Of a DNA stretch of 64,000 bases, positions 27,129 to 37,409 are shown piece after piece; positions within the stretch are counted from its first letter, which is position 1; each line of letters starts with the position of its first letter. The stretch is from an uncultured Sphingomonas sp. (lineage in GTDB: Bacteria; Pseudomonadota; Alphaproteobacteria; Sphingomonadales; Sphingomonadaceae). Position numbers and translations under genes: made by a program. The notes beneath the pieces were generated by a model, which had not been told where the DNA came from, did no database searches, and saw nothing but the letters and a program-made list of their open reading frames with translations. The DNA is taken from NCBI GenBank assembly GCA_913775975.1, contig CAJYLQ010000037.1, positions 1 to 64,000 on the forward strand, in the 5' to 3' direction.

Positions 27129-27875
27129 TCAGCGGCCGGTGTCCTCGGACCAGGATTGATCGATAAGGATCGTCGATTCGACCGGCTGGCCGTTTTCGTC
27201 CAGCCACGGCGCGTAGCGAAAGCGCTGCTCGATCAGGTCGATCACCCGGCGATCCAATGCGGGCAGGCCGCTTGACCGTCTGGCAACGCAGTTTGTCAAT
27301 CTGGTGTTGACGAGAAGTGTGCAGCTGACCGAGAGCGAACGGCCGATAATGGCATCGCCCTTCTCCTCGCCGCCGGCGTCCTCGACATCGCGGAAGCGGA
27401 TCCTTCCCTTCAGCCAATGCGGCTCGGTTTCATAGCCGGGCCCGCCATCGCCATCCCCGCCATTGCCGCTGCCGCGCCCGTCGCCGATCCCACCCGCGCC
27501 TGGGCCCGGGCCGGGTGTGTCGGCGGCGCCCTGTCGCGGGGCATTGCCGGTGCCGATTACCGGCGTGGTGACGAGGAGCGGTGGGGGGACGATGACGGGC
27601 GGCGGCGGCGCGACGATCTGCGTCGCCTGCGCGCGCAGGCCGGCGGGCGCGGCGCGGCCCTCCGGCCGGTGGCTGCGCTGGCGCTGGGCAACGACGCGCG
27701 GCGGCTCCGGCGGCCGGGGCGGGACGATATCGAAGAGCGCGAGCGATGGCTGGTCGGCGGCGGGCATCGCAATGCCCAAGCCCGTCAGCAGCGCCCAGCC
27801 GATCGCCCCGGCCAGCGCGGCGCTGAGCGCGGCGGGGCCGAGCCGCTGGCGGACGGGGATCGCATCGCCGTACAT
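27129..27875 (-). CDS. TonB-like energy transducer protein
   Basis: 248 residues: a short cytoplasmic N-terminus, one membrane helix (about 15-37), a long Pro/Gly-rich spacer with PPRPPEPPRV and APPPPVIVPPP, and a C-terminal TonB-like domain ending FRYAPWLDENGQPVESTILIDQSW. TonB proteins transmit the proton-motive force to outer-membrane receptors. It has no ExbBD neighbours here, so the function is inferred from architecture. It is convergent with parB; the 78-bp gap shows no clear terminator. Confidence 0.8.
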   Translation of the reverse strand: MYGDAIPVRQRLGPAALSAALAGAIGWALLTGLGIAMPAADQPSLALFDIVPPRPPEPPRVVAQRQRSHRPEGRAAPAGLRAQATQIVAPPPPVIVPPPLLVTTPVIGTGNAPRQGAADTPGPGPGAGGIGDGRGSGNGGDGDGGPGYETEPHWLKGRIRFRDVEDAGGEEKGDAIIGRSLSVSCTLLVNTRLTNCVARRSSGLPALDRRVIDLIEQRFRYAPWLDENGQPVESTILIDQSWSEDTGR

Positions 27876-27927
27876 CCGGTAAAGCTGGGCACTCCCGCGA
27901 CGCTTACAAGCCTGCTAGGGGGCCGCC

Positions 27928-29790
27928 ATGCTTTCCCTGAACGGTATCACCGTGCGCCTTGGCGGCCGCACGATCCTCGACGGCGCGTCGGCGGCGCTTC
28001 CGCCCGGCAGCCGCGTCGGCCTGATCGGTCGCAACGGCGCGGGCAAATCGACGCTGGTGAAGGTGATCGCGGGGATGCTCGACCCCGATGACGGCACCGC
28101 CGACATGCCGCGCGGCGCGCGGCTGGGCTATATCGCGCAGGAGGCACCCGCCGGGGACGCAACGCCGTTCGACACGGTGCTGGCCGCCGCTACGGAGCGC
28201 GCCGCGCTGCTGGAAGAGGCCGAGACCTGCGAGGACATGGACCGGCTGGGCGATGTGCACGAGCGGCTGATCGCGATCGATGCCTATGCCGCGCCGGCGC
28301 GCGCCGCGCGGATCCTGGTAGGGCTGGGGTTCGACGAAGAGATGCAGCAGCGCACGCTCGACAGCTTTTCGGGCGGATGGAAGATGCGCGTCGCGCTGGC
28401 GGCGCTGCTGTTCTCGCAACCCGACCTGCTGCTGCTCGACGAGCCGTCGAACCACCTCGATCTGGAAGCGGTGATGTGGCTGGAGGATTTCCTGAAATCT
28501 TATCCGGCGACGATCGTCGTGGTCAGCCATGAACGCGACTTCCTGAACAACGTCGTCGATCATATCCTGCACCTGCAGGGTGGCAAGATCACGCTCTACC
28601 CCGGCGGCTATGACGCATTCGAGCGGCAGCGGGCGGAGCGGATGGCGCAGATCGCCGCCGCGCGCGCGAACCAGGATGCGCAGCGCGCCAAGCTGCAGGA
28701 TTATATCGCGCGCAACTCCGCCCGCGCCTCCACGGCGAAACAGGCGCAGAGCCGTGCGAAGATGCTGGCGCGGATGCAGCCGATCGCGGAGCTGGCGAAC
28801 GATCCGTCGCTCAGCTTCGACTTCCCAAACCCGTCCGAGCTGCGGCCGCCGCTCATCACGCTGGACATGGCGTCGGTCGGCTATGGCGAGACGCCGATCC
28901 TGTCGCGGCTGAACCTGCGGCTCGATCCCGATGACCGGATCGCGCTGCTGGGCCGCAACGGCAACGGCAAGACGACACTGGCGCGGCTGCTGGCGGCGCA
29001 GCTGACGACGATGGATGGCGCCATGGCGTCATCGGGCAAGATGAAGGTCGGCTATTTCACCCAGTATCAGGTCGAGGAGCTGGAGGCGGACGATACGCCG
29101 CTGGCGCACATGACGCGGGTGATGCGCGATGCCTCTCCGGCGGCGGTGCGCGCGCAGCTGGGGCGGTTCGGCTTTTCGGGCGACCGGGCGACGGCGCGGG
29201 TCGGCACCATGTCGGGCGGCGAGCGCGCGCGGCTGGCGCTGGCGCTGGTGACGCGCGAGGCGCCGCACCTCCTGATCCTCGACGAGCCGACCAACCACCT
29301 CGACGTCGATGCGCGCGAGGCGCTGGTGCAGGCGCTGAACGCCTATACCGGCGCGGTGCTGCTGGTCAGCCACGACCGGCACATGCTGGAACTGACGGCG
29401 GACCGGCTGGTGCTGGTCGACCAGGGCACGGCGCGCGAGTTCGACGGCAGCCTCGACGATTATATCGCACTGGTCCTGTCGGGCGACGGCAAGGGCGAGA
29501 AGGCGAAGAAGGAAAAGGGCAAGGACGGGCGCAAGGCCGCCGCCGACCGGCGCGAGCTGGACAAGGCGCTGAAGAAGGAAGCGCGCGACGCCGAGGCGGA
29601 ACTGGCGAAGCTGACCGCCGAGCGCGCGGCGGTGGACCGGGCGATGTTCGACCCCTCCACGGCGGATGCGAAGTTCGCGAAGCTGACGATGACCGAGCTG
29701 ATGAAGCGCCGCGCCGACCTGACCGACCGGATCGAGGCGGCCGAGACGCGCTGGATGGCGGCGAGCGAGGCGCTGGAGGGGGCGGGGTAG
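27928..29790 (+). CDS. ABC-F family ATP-binding protein
   Basis: 620 residues with two ABC ATPase cassettes and no membrane domain. Walker A motifs GRNGAGKST and GRNGNGKTT, signatures SFSGGWKMRVALAALLF and MSGGERARLALALV, and LLLDEPSNHLDLEA and LILDEPTNHLDVDA. The inter-domain linker is charged. A Lys/Glu-rich C-terminal coiled coil (about residues 515-615) resembles that of Uup. ABC-F proteins act on ribosomes or in DNA/translation stress; the exact member is not resolved. Confidence 0.92.
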   Translation: MLSLNGITVRLGGRTILDGASAALPPGSRVGLIGRNGAGKSTLVKVIAGMLDPDDGTADMPRGARLGYIAQEAPAGDATPFDTVLAAATERAALLEEAETCEDMDRLGDVHERLIAIDAYAAPARAARILVGLGFDEEMQQRTLDSFSGGWKMRVALAALLFSQPDLLLLDEPSNHLDLEAVMWLEDFLKSYPATIVVVSHERDFLNNVVDHILHLQGGKITLYPGGYDAFERQRAERMAQIAAARANQDAQRAKLQDYIARNSARASTAKQAQSRAKMLARMQPIAELANDPSLSFDFPNPSELRPPLITLDMASVGYGETPILSRLNLRLDPDDRIALLGRNGNGKTTLARLLAAQLTTMDGAMASSGKMKVGYFTQYQVEELEADDTPLAHMTRVMRDASPAAVRAQLGRFGFSGDRATARVGTMSGGERARLALALVTREAPHLLILDEPTNHLDVDAREALVQALNAYTGAVLLVSHDRHMLELTADRLVLVDQGTAREFDGSLDDYIALVLSGDGKGEKAKKEKGKDGRKAAADRRELDKALKKEARDAEAELAKLTAERAAVDRAMFDPSTADAKFAKLTMTELMKRRADLTDRIEAAETRWMAASEALEGAG

Positions 29791-29806
29791 GGGCTTTCCT
29801 AGCTCA

Positions 29807-29904
29807 CCCCTCCCCTTCGGGGTGGGGCCGGGGGGTGGGGCGCTTACCCAAGCGCGGCGTTTGCGGTGACGCCCCACCCCAACCCCTCGCCTGAAGGGGA
29901 GGGG
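29807..29904. repeat. Intergenic inverted repeat, type B, copy 1
   Basis: A ~98-bp imperfect palindrome: a left arm beginning CCCCTCCCCTTC and a right arm ending CTGAAGGGGAGGGG, with GGGGTGGGGCG / CGCCCCACCCC further in. The centre carries AAGCGCGGCG. The right half is nearly the same as that of the element at 42781-42878. It sits between the ABC-F gene and the convergent HAD gene and might act as a bidirectional terminator. Confidence 0.75.
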
Positions 29905-30591
29905 CTATTTTAGGGAAAATCCGAGCAATTCCGCCACTTGCGTGAAGTCGGTCGCGATCGCGTCCGCCCCCAGATCGGTCAGCCGTTGTGCGTGATCGAC
30001 CGCGCAATGCTCCCCGGCGCACAGGCCGATGACGAAGGCGCCCGTCTTCGCCGCGCCGGTGACGCCGATCGGCGAATCCTCGATGATCGCGCAAGCCTCG
30101 ATCGGGATGCCGAGCGCGGCGGCGCCGTGCAGGTAGAGGTCGGGATGGGGCTTGCCGCGCGCGACATGCTCCTTGCCCGAATAGAGATGCGCGCCGAACG
30201 CCTCGCGCAGCCCGATATGGCGCAGATGCGCGTCGATCCAGGCGACGGTGCTGGACGAGACGATCGCGCGCGGCAGGCCGGGCGGCAGCGCACGCACGAA
30301 GGCGATCGCGCCCGCCACCTCGCCCACGCCCTCGCGCAGCGCGCGTTCGTTCTCGATCTCGCGCGCGGCGGCGAACCCTTCGGGCAGGGGCGCGCCGATA
30401 TGATGCTCGATCGCGGCGATGAAGCCCGCGCCCGACAGGCCCATGAAATGCGTCATCGCGTCATCGGCGGTGGTGGGGTGGCCGGCCTGTGTCAGCCAGT
30501 CCGCGACGTGGCGGTTGCCGGCCGATTCGCTTTCCACCAGCACCCCGTCGAAATCGAACAGCAGCGCGGCGGGGGTGAAGCGCGCGGTCAT
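29905..30591 (-). CDS. HAD-family hydrolase (beta-phosphoglucomutase-like)
   Basis: 228 residues with the HAD motif LFDFDGVLVESE (nucleophile Asp13, Asp15), VSSSTVAWIDAHL (motif II), GKPHPDLYL (Lys, motif III) and EDSPIGVTGA (motif IV), and a cap domain between motifs I and II as in phosphoglycolate phosphatase and beta-phosphoglucomutase. The substrate is unknown. Its ATG overlaps the stop of yggS by 4 bp. Confidence 0.88.
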   Translation of the reverse strand: MTARFTPAALLFDFDGVLVESESAGNRHVADWLTQAGHPTTADDAMTHFMGLSGAGFIAAIEHHIGAPLPEGFAAAREIENERALREGVGEVAGAIAFVRALPPGLPRAIVSSSTVAWIDAHLRHIGLREAFGAHLYSGKEHVARGKPHPDLYLHGAAALGIPIEACAIIEDSPIGVTGAAKTGAFVIGLCAGEHCAVDHAQRLTDLGADAIATDFTQVAELLGFSLK

Positions 30592-31256
30592 GCGCGCGCG
30601 CCGAACAGCGCGGTGCCGACGCGCACCGCCGTGGCGCCGAGCGTGACGGCGGTGTCGAGATCGTCCGACATGCCCATCGACAGGCCGGGCAGGTCATGGT
30701 CGCGCGCCAGTTTGGCCAGAAGCGCGAAATAGGGGGCGGGCTCCACGCCCAGCGGCGGCACCGCCATCAGGCCGATGACGGGCAGGCCGGCGGCGCGGGC
30801 GGCGGTGAGCAGCGCGGGCAGCTCCGCGACCGGGCAGCCGCCCTTTTGCGGCTCGTCGCCGATATTGACCTGGATGTAGCAGGCGGGGCGGCGGCCGCTC
30901 TTCTCCATCGCGGCGGCGAGCGCGGTGACGAGCGAGGGGCGGTCGACCGCGTGGATCGCATCGAACAGATCGACCGCGTCAGCCGCCTTGTTCGACTGGA
31001 GCTGGCCGACGAGATGGAGTTCGACGTCGGGGAAACGGGTGCGCAGCGCGGGCCATTTCTCCTGCGCCTCCTGCACGCGGTTCTCCCCGAAGACGCGCTG
31101 GCCGGCGGCGAGCAGCGGTTCGATTGCCTCGGCGGGCTTCGTCTTGCTGACGGCGATGAGGGTGACGCTGTCGGGCGCGCGATCCGCCTGTTTGGCGGCG
31201 GCACGGATGCGGGCGTGGATCGCCGCGAGACGGGCGGCACTGTCCTGGTCGGTCAT
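30588..31256 (-). CDS. YggS family PLP homeostasis protein
   Basis: 222 residues, single TIM-barrel PLP protein. VTLIAVSKTKPAEAIEPLL carries the PLP-binding Lys, GENRVQEAQEKW and HLVGQLQSNKA follow, then GLMAVPP and LSMGMSDDLDTAVTLGATAVRVGTALFG, which bind the phosphate. It is thought to buffer PLP and influence amino acid metabolism. ATG 31256 gives the standard N-terminus. Only 21 bp separate it from the divergent thiE-like gene. Confidence 0.93.
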   Translation of the reverse strand: MTDQDSAARLAAIHARIRAAAKQADRAPDSVTLIAVSKTKPAEAIEPLLAAGQRVFGENRVQEAQEKWPALRTRFPDVELHLVGQLQSNKAADAVDLFDAIHAVDRPSLVTALAAAMEKSGRRPACYIQVNIGDEPQKGGCPVAELPALLTAARAAGLPVIGLMAVPPLGVEPAPYFALLAKLARDHDLPGLSMGMSDDLDTAVTLGATAVRVGTALFGARA

Positions 31257-31277
31257 GCGCGCGCTATAGGACGCAGC

Positions 31278-31784
31278 GTGGCGCGCCGATACCCCGAGAG
31301 CTGGCTGATGACCGACGAACGCGTCGGCGAGGCGCTGTGGCAGATGCTGATGCGCGTGCCGCCGGGCGGGGGCGTGGTGTTCCGCCACCATGCCACCCCG
31401 GCGGCGGAGCGGCGGCGGATCTTCGCGCGGGTGCGGCGGATCGCGCGGGCGCGGGGGCTGATGCTGCTGGTGGCGGGGGCGCCGCTACCGGGGGCGGACG
31501 GGCGGCACGGGCGGGTGCGGGGCGCGGTCAGCTGGCCCGCGCACGACCGGGCGGAGGCGCTGGCGGCGCGGCGCAAGGGCGCGCGGCTGCTAATGCTGTC
31601 GCCCGTCTTTCCGACGCGCTCGCATCCCGGCGCGGCGGCGGCGGGGGCGGCGCGGCTGGCGCGGATCGGGCGGGATACCGGGTTGCCGATGATCGCGCTG
31701 GGGGGAATGACCGCGCGGCGGTTCCGCCGGGTGCGCGGGCTGGGCTTTGCCGGCTGGGCGGCGATCGACGCCTGGGGCGGGTGA
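31278..31784 (+). CDS. Thiamine phosphate synthase-like (TenI/ThiE) protein
   Basis: 168 residues from GTG 31278 (MARRYPESWLMTDERVG). VSWPAHDRAEALAARRKGARLLMLSPVFPTRSHPG matches the ThiE/TenI (beta-alpha)8 barrel core, with LPMIALGGMTARRFRR as the phosphate-binding end. It is shorter than a full ThiE (about 210 residues) and lacks a clear pyrophosphate-binding DRxD segment, so it may be a TenI-like relative with another role. Divergent from yggS. Confidence 0.72.
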   Translation: MARRYPESWLMTDERVGEALWQMLMRVPPGGGVVFRHHATPAAERRRIFARVRRIARARGLMLLVAGAPLPGADGRHGRVRGAVSWPAHDRAEALAARRKGARLLMLSPVFPTRSHPGAAAAGAARLARIGRDTGLPMIALGGMTARRFRRVRGLGFAGWAAIDAWGG

Positions 31785-31877
31785 GGGCCGCAGGCGGATC
31801 CACGCATGCGGCGCGGCATCGTGTGTACGACGTTGATTTACTTGTCTGCTTGGCGAACGCGTGAGTCGACCGACGCG

Positions 31878-32585
31878 TCAGAAGCGGAAGGCGGTGCCCA
31901 CATAGACCGCCTGGCTGTCACGGCGCTGGTCGAGCTGCGTCAGCCGGTCGCGATCGGTGCGATAGCGGACCCCGGCGGTGACGTCGATGTTGCGCGTCAG
32001 GCGATAGGAGCCGCCCATCTCGACCGAATAGCCGGGCAGGTCGGAGACGAGCAACGGCGCGCCGGTGGCGGGGCGATCGGCCTCCGCCTTCACGCGGCCG
32101 CTCCAGTGCGGGGCGGTGTAGCTGACGGCGACGTCCGCCGACTCGCGGCTACCGGGCTGACCCATCATATCGACGCGGCTGACGTCGCTGGCGATCGCGA
32201 ACCGCTTCCACCCGACGGCGACGCCCAGATTGTAGGCGATCGGCGCGATGCCCGCGCTGCTGCCCAGCGCCATCCCGTCACGCGGCGTCGCACCGCGCGC
32301 CGACCGTGCGCGAACCGCGACCGTCACCGCGCGCGAGTCGCGGCGCGATTCGGCGGGGGTGAAGCGGAACTCGCTATCCTTGAAGCCGCCGCGCGCGAGC
32401 AGGGCGGCGAGTCGCGGATCACCGGCGGTGGGGGTGAAGTCCCCTGCGTCGCGGTTGGCGCGAACGGGTGGCGGCGTCTGGCGACCGGCCTGACGGTCGA
32501 TCGCACCGAAGGCGGGCGCGACGAGAGCGCTAACGGCGCAAAGCGCCGCCAGAGCAACTCCGGTCATGATCCGCCCACTGCTCAC
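31878..32585 (-). CDS. Putative outer-membrane beta-barrel protein (unrecognised family)
   Basis: About 235 residues with an N-terminal signal peptide ([22 protein letters not shown]) and a beta-rich body. The last residues, [10 protein letters not shown], end in Phe preceded by alternating hydrophobics, as in outer-membrane barrel proteins. I pick GTG 32585, which has GGGAGGG about 5 bases upstream; ATG 32609 is in frame but lies before that ribosome site. The function is unknown; no porin signature was recognised. Confidence 0.6.
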   Translation of the reverse strand: MSSGRIMTGVALAALCAVSALVAPAFGAIDRQAGRQTPPPVRANRDAGDFTPTAGDPRLAALLARGGFKDSEFRFTPAESRRDSRAVTVAVRARSARGATPRDGMALGSSAGIAPIAYNLGVAVGWKRFAIASDVSRVDMMGQPGSRESADVAVSYTAPHWSGRVKAEADRPATGAPLLVSDLPGYSVEMGGSYRLTRNIDVTAGVRYRTDRDRLTQLDQRRDSQAVYVGTAFRF

Positions 32586-32617
32586 CAATGCCCTCCCAAG
32601 ATGGCCCATCGGACCTA

Positions 32618-32639
32618 GGAACGGTCATAACACCGTTCC
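32618..32639. repeat. Inverted repeat upstream of the barrel protein gene
   Basis: GGAACGG, 8 bases, CCGTTCC: a perfect 7-bp inverted repeat in the divergent intergenic region 32586-32819. It sits about 33-54 bases before the GTG start, so it may be an operator or a small hairpin. Confidence 0.45.
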
Positions 32640-32819
32640 ATCCCCCAAGACCATTATGTCTGTGTATTATTGCGGATGTGTTGCACCGGGCACACAATTC
32701 CGGTCCGGCCCTAAAAGGCGGCCGGCCCGGTGACGGGAGCGGCGGCCGGTGCCGCTTGCCGGTGGGGGCGGCGGGCGATAGAGGCGATGGGTCGCCCACA
32801 CCGCGCAGGATTTCTCGCC

Positions 32820-33266
32820 ATGTTCCGCCGTACCGCTTCCCGTCTTGCGCCCGTCCTCGTAGTGGCGGCCGCGCTGTCGCTGGGCGCCTGCGCCAGCAAG
32901 TCCGCCCGCCCGACCAGCGACCTCGCCGCGTCGAAGGTGACGACGATCGGCGTCAATTCCTATCTGTGGCGCGCCAGCCTGGATACGCTGTCGTTCATGC
33001 CGCTGGTGCAGACCGACTCGAACGGCGGCGTGATCGTGACCGACTGGTACGCCAATCCGCAGGTGCCCACCGAGCGGGTGAAGTTCACCGTGACGATCCT
33101 GGACCAGGACCTGCGCGCCGACGCGGTGCGCGTCGCCGGGCTGCGGCAGGTCAATCGCGGCGGCCAGTGGGTCAACGTGCCGATGACCGCCGCGACGACG
33201 CAGAAGCTGGAAGATCTGATCCTGACCCGCGCTCGCGACCTGCGCCGCGCGTCCGTCGTCGGCTGA
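32820..33266 (+). CDS. DUF3576 family lipoprotein
   Basis: 148 residues: signal peptide with lipobox LGAC (Cys near residue 22), then the DUF3576 core [31 protein letters not shown] and [23 protein letters not shown]. An alphaproteobacterial envelope lipoprotein family of unknown role. ATG 32820 (AGGA about 10 bases upstream) gives the expected signal; the frame also extends upstream. It is followed 20 bp later by leuS. Confidence 0.85.
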   Translation: MFRRTASRLAPVLVVAAALSLGACASKSARPTSDLAASKVTTIGVNSYLWRASLDTLSFMPLVQTDSNGGVIVTDWYANPQVPTERVKFTVTILDQDLRADAVRVAGLRQVNRGGQWVNVPMTAATTQKLEDLILTRARDLRRASVVG

Positions 33267-33286
33267 ACGAAGGGCCGGACCGAGCG

Positions 33287-35833
33287 ATGAGCCGTTACAA
33301 TGCGCTGAAGGCGGACGCCCATTGGCAGGGCGTGTGGGATGCGCGGCAGACCTTCGCCGCCGATGACGCCAGCCCCAAGCCGCGATCCTATGTGCTTGAG
33401 ATGTTTCCCTATCCGTCGGGGCGCATCCATATGGGCCACGTCCGCAACTATACGATGGGCGACGTGCTGGCGCGCTATCGGCGGATGACCGGGCACGAGG
33501 TGCTGCATCCGATGGGCTGGGACGCCTTCGGCATGCCGGCCGAGAATGCGGCGATGGAAAAGGGCACGCACCCCGGCAGCTGGACGCGCGCGAACATCGC
33601 GACGATGAAGGCGCAGCTGAAGCGGCTGGGCTTCGCGCTGGACTGGTCGCGCGAACTGGCGACGTGCGAGCCAGACTATTACGGGCACGAGCAGGCGCTG
33701 TTCCTCGACCTCGTCGCGGGCGGGCTGGTCTATCGCAAGGAATCGTCGGTCAACTGGGACCCGGTCGATATGACCGTGCTGGCGAACGAGCAGGTGATCG
33801 ACGGGCGCGGCTGGCGATCGGGCGCGCTGGTCGAGAAGCGCAAGCTGAACCAGTGGTTCCTGAAGATCACCGACTTCGCCGACGACCTGCTGGAAGGCCT
33901 TTCGGAGCTGAAGGACTGGCCGGAAAAGGTCCGGCTGATGCAGGAGAACTGGATCGGCAAGTCGGAAGGGCTGACGTTCCGCTTCGCGCCGCTGACGCCG
34001 CTGGAACAGCCGATCGAGGTCTATTCGACGCGGCCCGACACGATCTTCGGCGCCAGCTTCGTCGCGATCGCCGCCGACCATCCGGTCGCACAGGCGGTGG
34101 CGGCGTCGAACGAGGCGGCGGCGGCCTTTATCGAGCGCTGCAAGCAGGGCGGCACCACCGCCGCCGAGCTGGAAACGCAGGAGAAGCTGGGCTTCGACAC
34201 CGGGTTCGAGGTGTTGCATCCGTTCGACTCGGGCTGGACGCTGCCCGTCTATATCGCGAACTTCGTGCTGATGGATTACGGCACGGGCGCGGTGATGGGC
34301 GTGCCCGCGCACGACCAGCGCGACCTGGATTTCGCCCGGAAGTACGGGCTGGAGGTGGCGCGCGTCGTCGCCGATGGCGATCAGACCGCGCTGACATTCG
34401 AAGGCGACACCGCCTACACGGGACCCGGCGCGATCGTGAATTCGCGTTTTCTGGATGGCATGAGCGTCGCCGAGGCCAAGCGCGCGGTGATCGCGCGCGC
34501 CGAGGGCGAGGGCTGGGGGACGGGCACGACCGTCTATCGCCTGCGCGACTGGGGCGTCAGCCGCCAGCGCTATTGGGGCACGCCGATCCCGATCATCCAT
34601 TGCGACGCGTGCGGCGCGGTGCCGGTGCCGCGCGACCAGCTGCCCGTGGTGCTGCCCGAGGACGTGACGTTCGACGTGCCGGGCAACCCGCTGGACCGGC
34701 ATCCGACGTGGAAGCATGTCGATTGCCCGCAATGCGGCAAGCCGGCGCGGCGGGAGACCGATACGCTCGACACCTTCGTCGATTCCAGCTGGTATTTCAT
34801 CCGCTTCGCCAGCCAGCCCAAGGACCGCGCGTTCGATCCGGCGGTGGCGGAAAAGTGGTTGCCGGTCGGCCAGTATATCGGCGGCGTCGAGCATGCGATC
34901 CTGCATCTGCTCTATGCGCGGTTCTGGACGCGGGCGCTGAAGCATATCGGCCGGCTGGATATCGCCGAGCCGTTCGCGGGCCTGTTCACGCAGGGCATGG
35001 TGACGCACGAGACGTATCAGCTGGCGATACCCGACTATGACGGGCCGCCGGGCGCACTGTGGGTGTCGCCCGCCGATCTGGTGATCGGCGAGAACGGCCA
35101 GCGCTTCTGCAAGATGCCCGACGATGCGCTGATCCCGGTGACGGTCGGCCGCGTCGAGAAGATGTCCAAGTCGAAGAAGAACACGGTCGATCCCGAACCG
35201 ATCGTCGATCGCTACGGGGCGGACGCGGTGCGCTGGTTCATGCTGTCCGACAGCCCGCCCGAGCGCGACCTGCCCTGGTCGGAGGCGGGGATCGAGGGTG
35301 CGTGGCGCTTCGTCCAGCGGCTGTGGCGGATCGTGACCACGGATGCGGCCGGCGAGGGCGAGGACCTGACGCTGCGCCGCCTGTCGCATCGCACCGTGCG
35401 GGACGTGGCGGCGGATATCGAGGCGCTGCAGTTCAACAAGGCGGTGGCGCGGCTCTATACGCTGGCGTCCGCGATCGAGAAGGCGGGCCCGTCGGCCGAT
35501 CGCCACGCCGCCGCGCACACGCTGCTGCTGCTGACCGCGCCGATGGTGCCGCACGTCGCCGAAGAGGCATGGGCGGCGCAGGGCCATGACGGACTGATCG
35601 CCGATGCGGCGTGGCCGGTCGTCGACCCCGCGATGCTGGTCGATGACGAGGTGACGGTGGCGGTGCAGATCAACGGCAAGCTGCGCGACACGCTGACGCT
35701 GGCCAAGGGCCAGTCGAAGGAGGCGCTGGAGGCCGCGGCGCTGGCGAGCGAGAAGGTCGTGCGCGCGCTGGAGGGCAAGAGCCCGCGCAAGGTGATCGTG
35801 GTGCCCGATCGCCTCGTGAATCTGGTCGCGTGA
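33287..35833 (+). CDS. leuS: Leucyl-tRNA synthetase
   Basis: 848 residues, class I synthetase. HMGH (HIGH motif) is at residues 48-51 in [15 protein letters not shown], the editing domain has GVPAHDQRD and TRPDTIFGA, and KMSKSKK begins at 625. It charges tRNA-Leu. The stop overlaps lptE by one base (TGATG), and leuS-lptE-holA is a conserved operon order. Confidence 0.97.
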   Translation: MSRYNALKADAHWQGVWDARQTFAADDASPKPRSYVLEMFPYPSGRIHMGHVRNYTMGDVLARYRRMTGHEVLHPMGWDAFGMPAENAAMEKGTHPGSWTRANIATMKAQLKRLGFALDWSRELATCEPDYYGHEQALFLDLVAGGLVYRKESSVNWDPVDMTVLANEQVIDGRGWRSGALVEKRKLNQWFLKITDFADDLLEGLSELKDWPEKVRLMQENWIGKSEGLTFRFAPLTPLEQPIEVYSTRPDTIFGASFVAIAADHPVAQAVAASNEAAAAFIERCKQGGTTAAELETQEKLGFDTGFEVLHPFDSGWTLPVYIANFVLMDYGTGAVMGVPAHDQRDLDFARKYGLEVARVVADGDQTALTFEGDTAYTGPGAIVNSRFLDGMSVAEAKRAVIARAEGEGWGTGTTVYRLRDWGVSRQRYWGTPIPIIHCDACGAVPVPRDQLPVVLPEDVTFDVPGNPLDRHPTWKHVDCPQCGKPARRETDTLDTFVDSSWYFIRFASQPKDRAFDPAVAEKWLPVGQYIGGVEHAILHLLYARFWTRALKHIGRLDIAEPFAGLFTQGMVTHETYQLAIPDYDGPPGALWVSPADLVIGENGQRFCKMPDDALIPVTVGRVEKMSKSKKNTVDPEPIVDRYGADAVRWFMLSDSPPERDLPWSEAGIEGAWRFVQRLWRIVTTDAAGEGEDLTLRRLSHRTVRDVAADIEALQFNKAVARLYTLASAIEKAGPSADRHAAAHTLLLLTAPMVPHVAEEAWAAQGHDGLIADAAWPVVDPAMLVDDEVTVAVQINGKLRDTLTLAKGQSKEALEAAALASEKVVRALEGKSPRKVIVVPDRLVNLVA

Positions 35834-36384
35834 TGCGGTCCCTGCGCCTTGCCGGGCCCGTGCTCGCCGCCGCGCTGCTGCTGTCGGGCTGCGGGCTGAA
35901 GCCGCTCTATGCCGGTGGCGGCGAGGGCGGGGTGGCGAGCGCGCTGTCGGGCATCGAGGTCGCGCCGATCGAGGGCAAGGCGGGCTGGCTGATGGCCAAC
36001 GCGCTGCGCGACCGGCTGCAACAGTCGGGCGCGCCGCGTTACCGGCTGGTGGTGCGGCTGGACGACCAGATCGCCGGGCTGGGCGTGCGCCGCGACGACA
36101 GCGTCACGCGCGAGCGGCGGACGCTGCGCGCGCGATACCAGCTGGTCGAGGCGGGCAGCGCGAAGATCCTGTTCGACGCGACCGCCGGATCGGATGCCGG
36201 GATCGATGTCGTCCAGTCCGAATATGCGACGATCGCGGCGGAAGAGACGGCGCTGGAGCGATTGTCCGATATCGTCGCCGACCAGATCGTCGCGCGGCTG
36301 GCGCTCTATGCCCGCTCCCCCACGCCGCCGCCGCTGACGGTGCCGGCCGATCCGAAGCCTGCGCCGGCCGTCGGCGAGCCGTGA
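35833..36384 (+). CDS. lptE: LPS assembly lipoprotein LptE
   Basis: 183 residues with a lipoprotein signal (LLLSGCGLKPLY, Cys21). GLKPLYAGG and the C-terminal part with ERLSDIVADQIVARLALY are typical of alphaproteobacterial LptE, which plugs the LptD barrel in the outer membrane. The ATG overlaps the leuS stop by one base. Sequence is divergent from E. coli LptE; the call rests on the lipobox, size and the leuS-lptE-holA order. Confidence 0.88.
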   Translation: MRSLRLAGPVLAAALLLSGCGLKPLYAGGGEGGVASALSGIEVAPIEGKAGWLMANALRDRLQQSGAPRYRLVVRLDDQIAGLGVRRDDSVTRERRTLRARYQLVEAGSAKILFDATAGSDAGIDVVQSEYATIAAEETALERLSDIVADQIVARLALYARSPTPPPLTVPADPKPAPAVGEP

Positions 36385-37400
36385 AGGCCAGCGCCAACCA
36401 GATCCGCCAGGCGCTGTCGGCGCCGCGCCCCCCGATCCGCCTCTATCTGCTGCACGGCCCCGACGAGGCCGGGGCCGCCGCGCTGGCCGCGCTGGTCGGC
36501 ACGGCGATGGGCGAGCGGGCGGAGCGCGTCGATCTGGAAGGTAGCGTGCTGCGCGGCGATCCCGCCCGGCTGGTGGACGAGGCGGCGGCGCTGTCGCTGT
36601 TCGGCGATCCGCGCTGGGTGCGGGTGACGGCGGCGGGCGAGGAAAGCCTGGCGGCGTGCACCGCGCTGCTGGAGGCGGACGCGGTGGCGCATCCCGTGGT
36701 CGCGATCGCGCCGGCGGTGAAGACGAGCGCGAAGATCGTGAAGCTGGCGATCGATTCGCCGCTGGCGATGGCCTTCGCCTGCTACGCGCCGACCGCGCAG
36801 GATGCGGAGCGGCTGGCGGCGACGCTGGCGGGGGAGCAGGGGCTGCGGCTGGCCCCCGGTACGGCCGCGCGGCTGGTGGCGGGGAGTGGCGGCGACCGCG
36901 CGGTGCTGGCGCAGGAGATCGGCAAGCTGGCGCTCTATCTGGATGCCGCGCCCGACCGGCCGATGGCGCTGGAGCATGACGCGATCGATGCGGTCGGCGC
37001 CGATCTGGACGAGGCGGAGGCGACGCGCGCGGTCGAGGCGCTGGTCGAGGGGAGGCCCGATCTGCTGGCGGGCGAGCTGGCGCGGCTGGCGGAAGCGGGC
37101 ACGTCTCCCATCCCCTGGCTGCGGCAGATCGCGCGGCGGCTGGTCGCGCTGGGTGAGATGCGCGCGGAGATGGCGACGGGCGAGCCGGTCGATGCGATCA
37201 TGAAGCGGCACCGCGTCTTCTTCCGCGAGGAGGCGGCGACCGCCCGCGCGCTCAGGCGCTGGAACCCGGCGATGCTGGCCGATGCGCTGGCGCGGGTCCG
37301 CGCGGCGGAGCGGGCGGTGATGGCGCCGAACAATGCCGGCGGCGTGCTGGCCGATGCGGCGGTGCTGACGCTGGCCCGCGCGCTGGCGCGGCGGGGGTAG
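36381..37400 (+). CDS. holA: DNA polymerase III subunit delta
   Basis: 339 residues. IRLYLLHGPDEAGAAALAALV at the N-terminus, then an AAA+-like fold and a C-terminal helical domain (LARLAEAGTSPIPWLRQIARRLVALGEMRAEMA). HolA opens the sliding clamp as part of the clamp loader. The GTG start overlaps the lptE stop by 4 bp. Confidence 0.93.
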   Translation: MKASANQIRQALSAPRPPIRLYLLHGPDEAGAAALAALVGTAMGERAERVDLEGSVLRGDPARLVDEAAALSLFGDPRWVRVTAAGEESLAACTALLEADAVAHPVVAIAPAVKTSAKIVKLAIDSPLAMAFACYAPTAQDAERLAATLAGEQGLRLAPGTAARLVAGSGGDRAVLAQEIGKLALYLDAAPDRPMALEHDAIDAVGADLDEAEATRAVEALVEGRPDLLAGELARLAEAGTSPIPWLRQIARRLVALGEMRAEMATGEPVDAIMKRHRVFFREEAATARALRRWNPAMLADALARVRAAERAVMAPNNAGGVLADAAVLTLARALARRG

Positions 37401-37409
37401 GGCAGGCCC

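Noticed and set aside
32960..35587. An 875-residue minus-strand frame opposite leuS
   Set aside because: Antisense artefact; leuS on the plus strand is complete.
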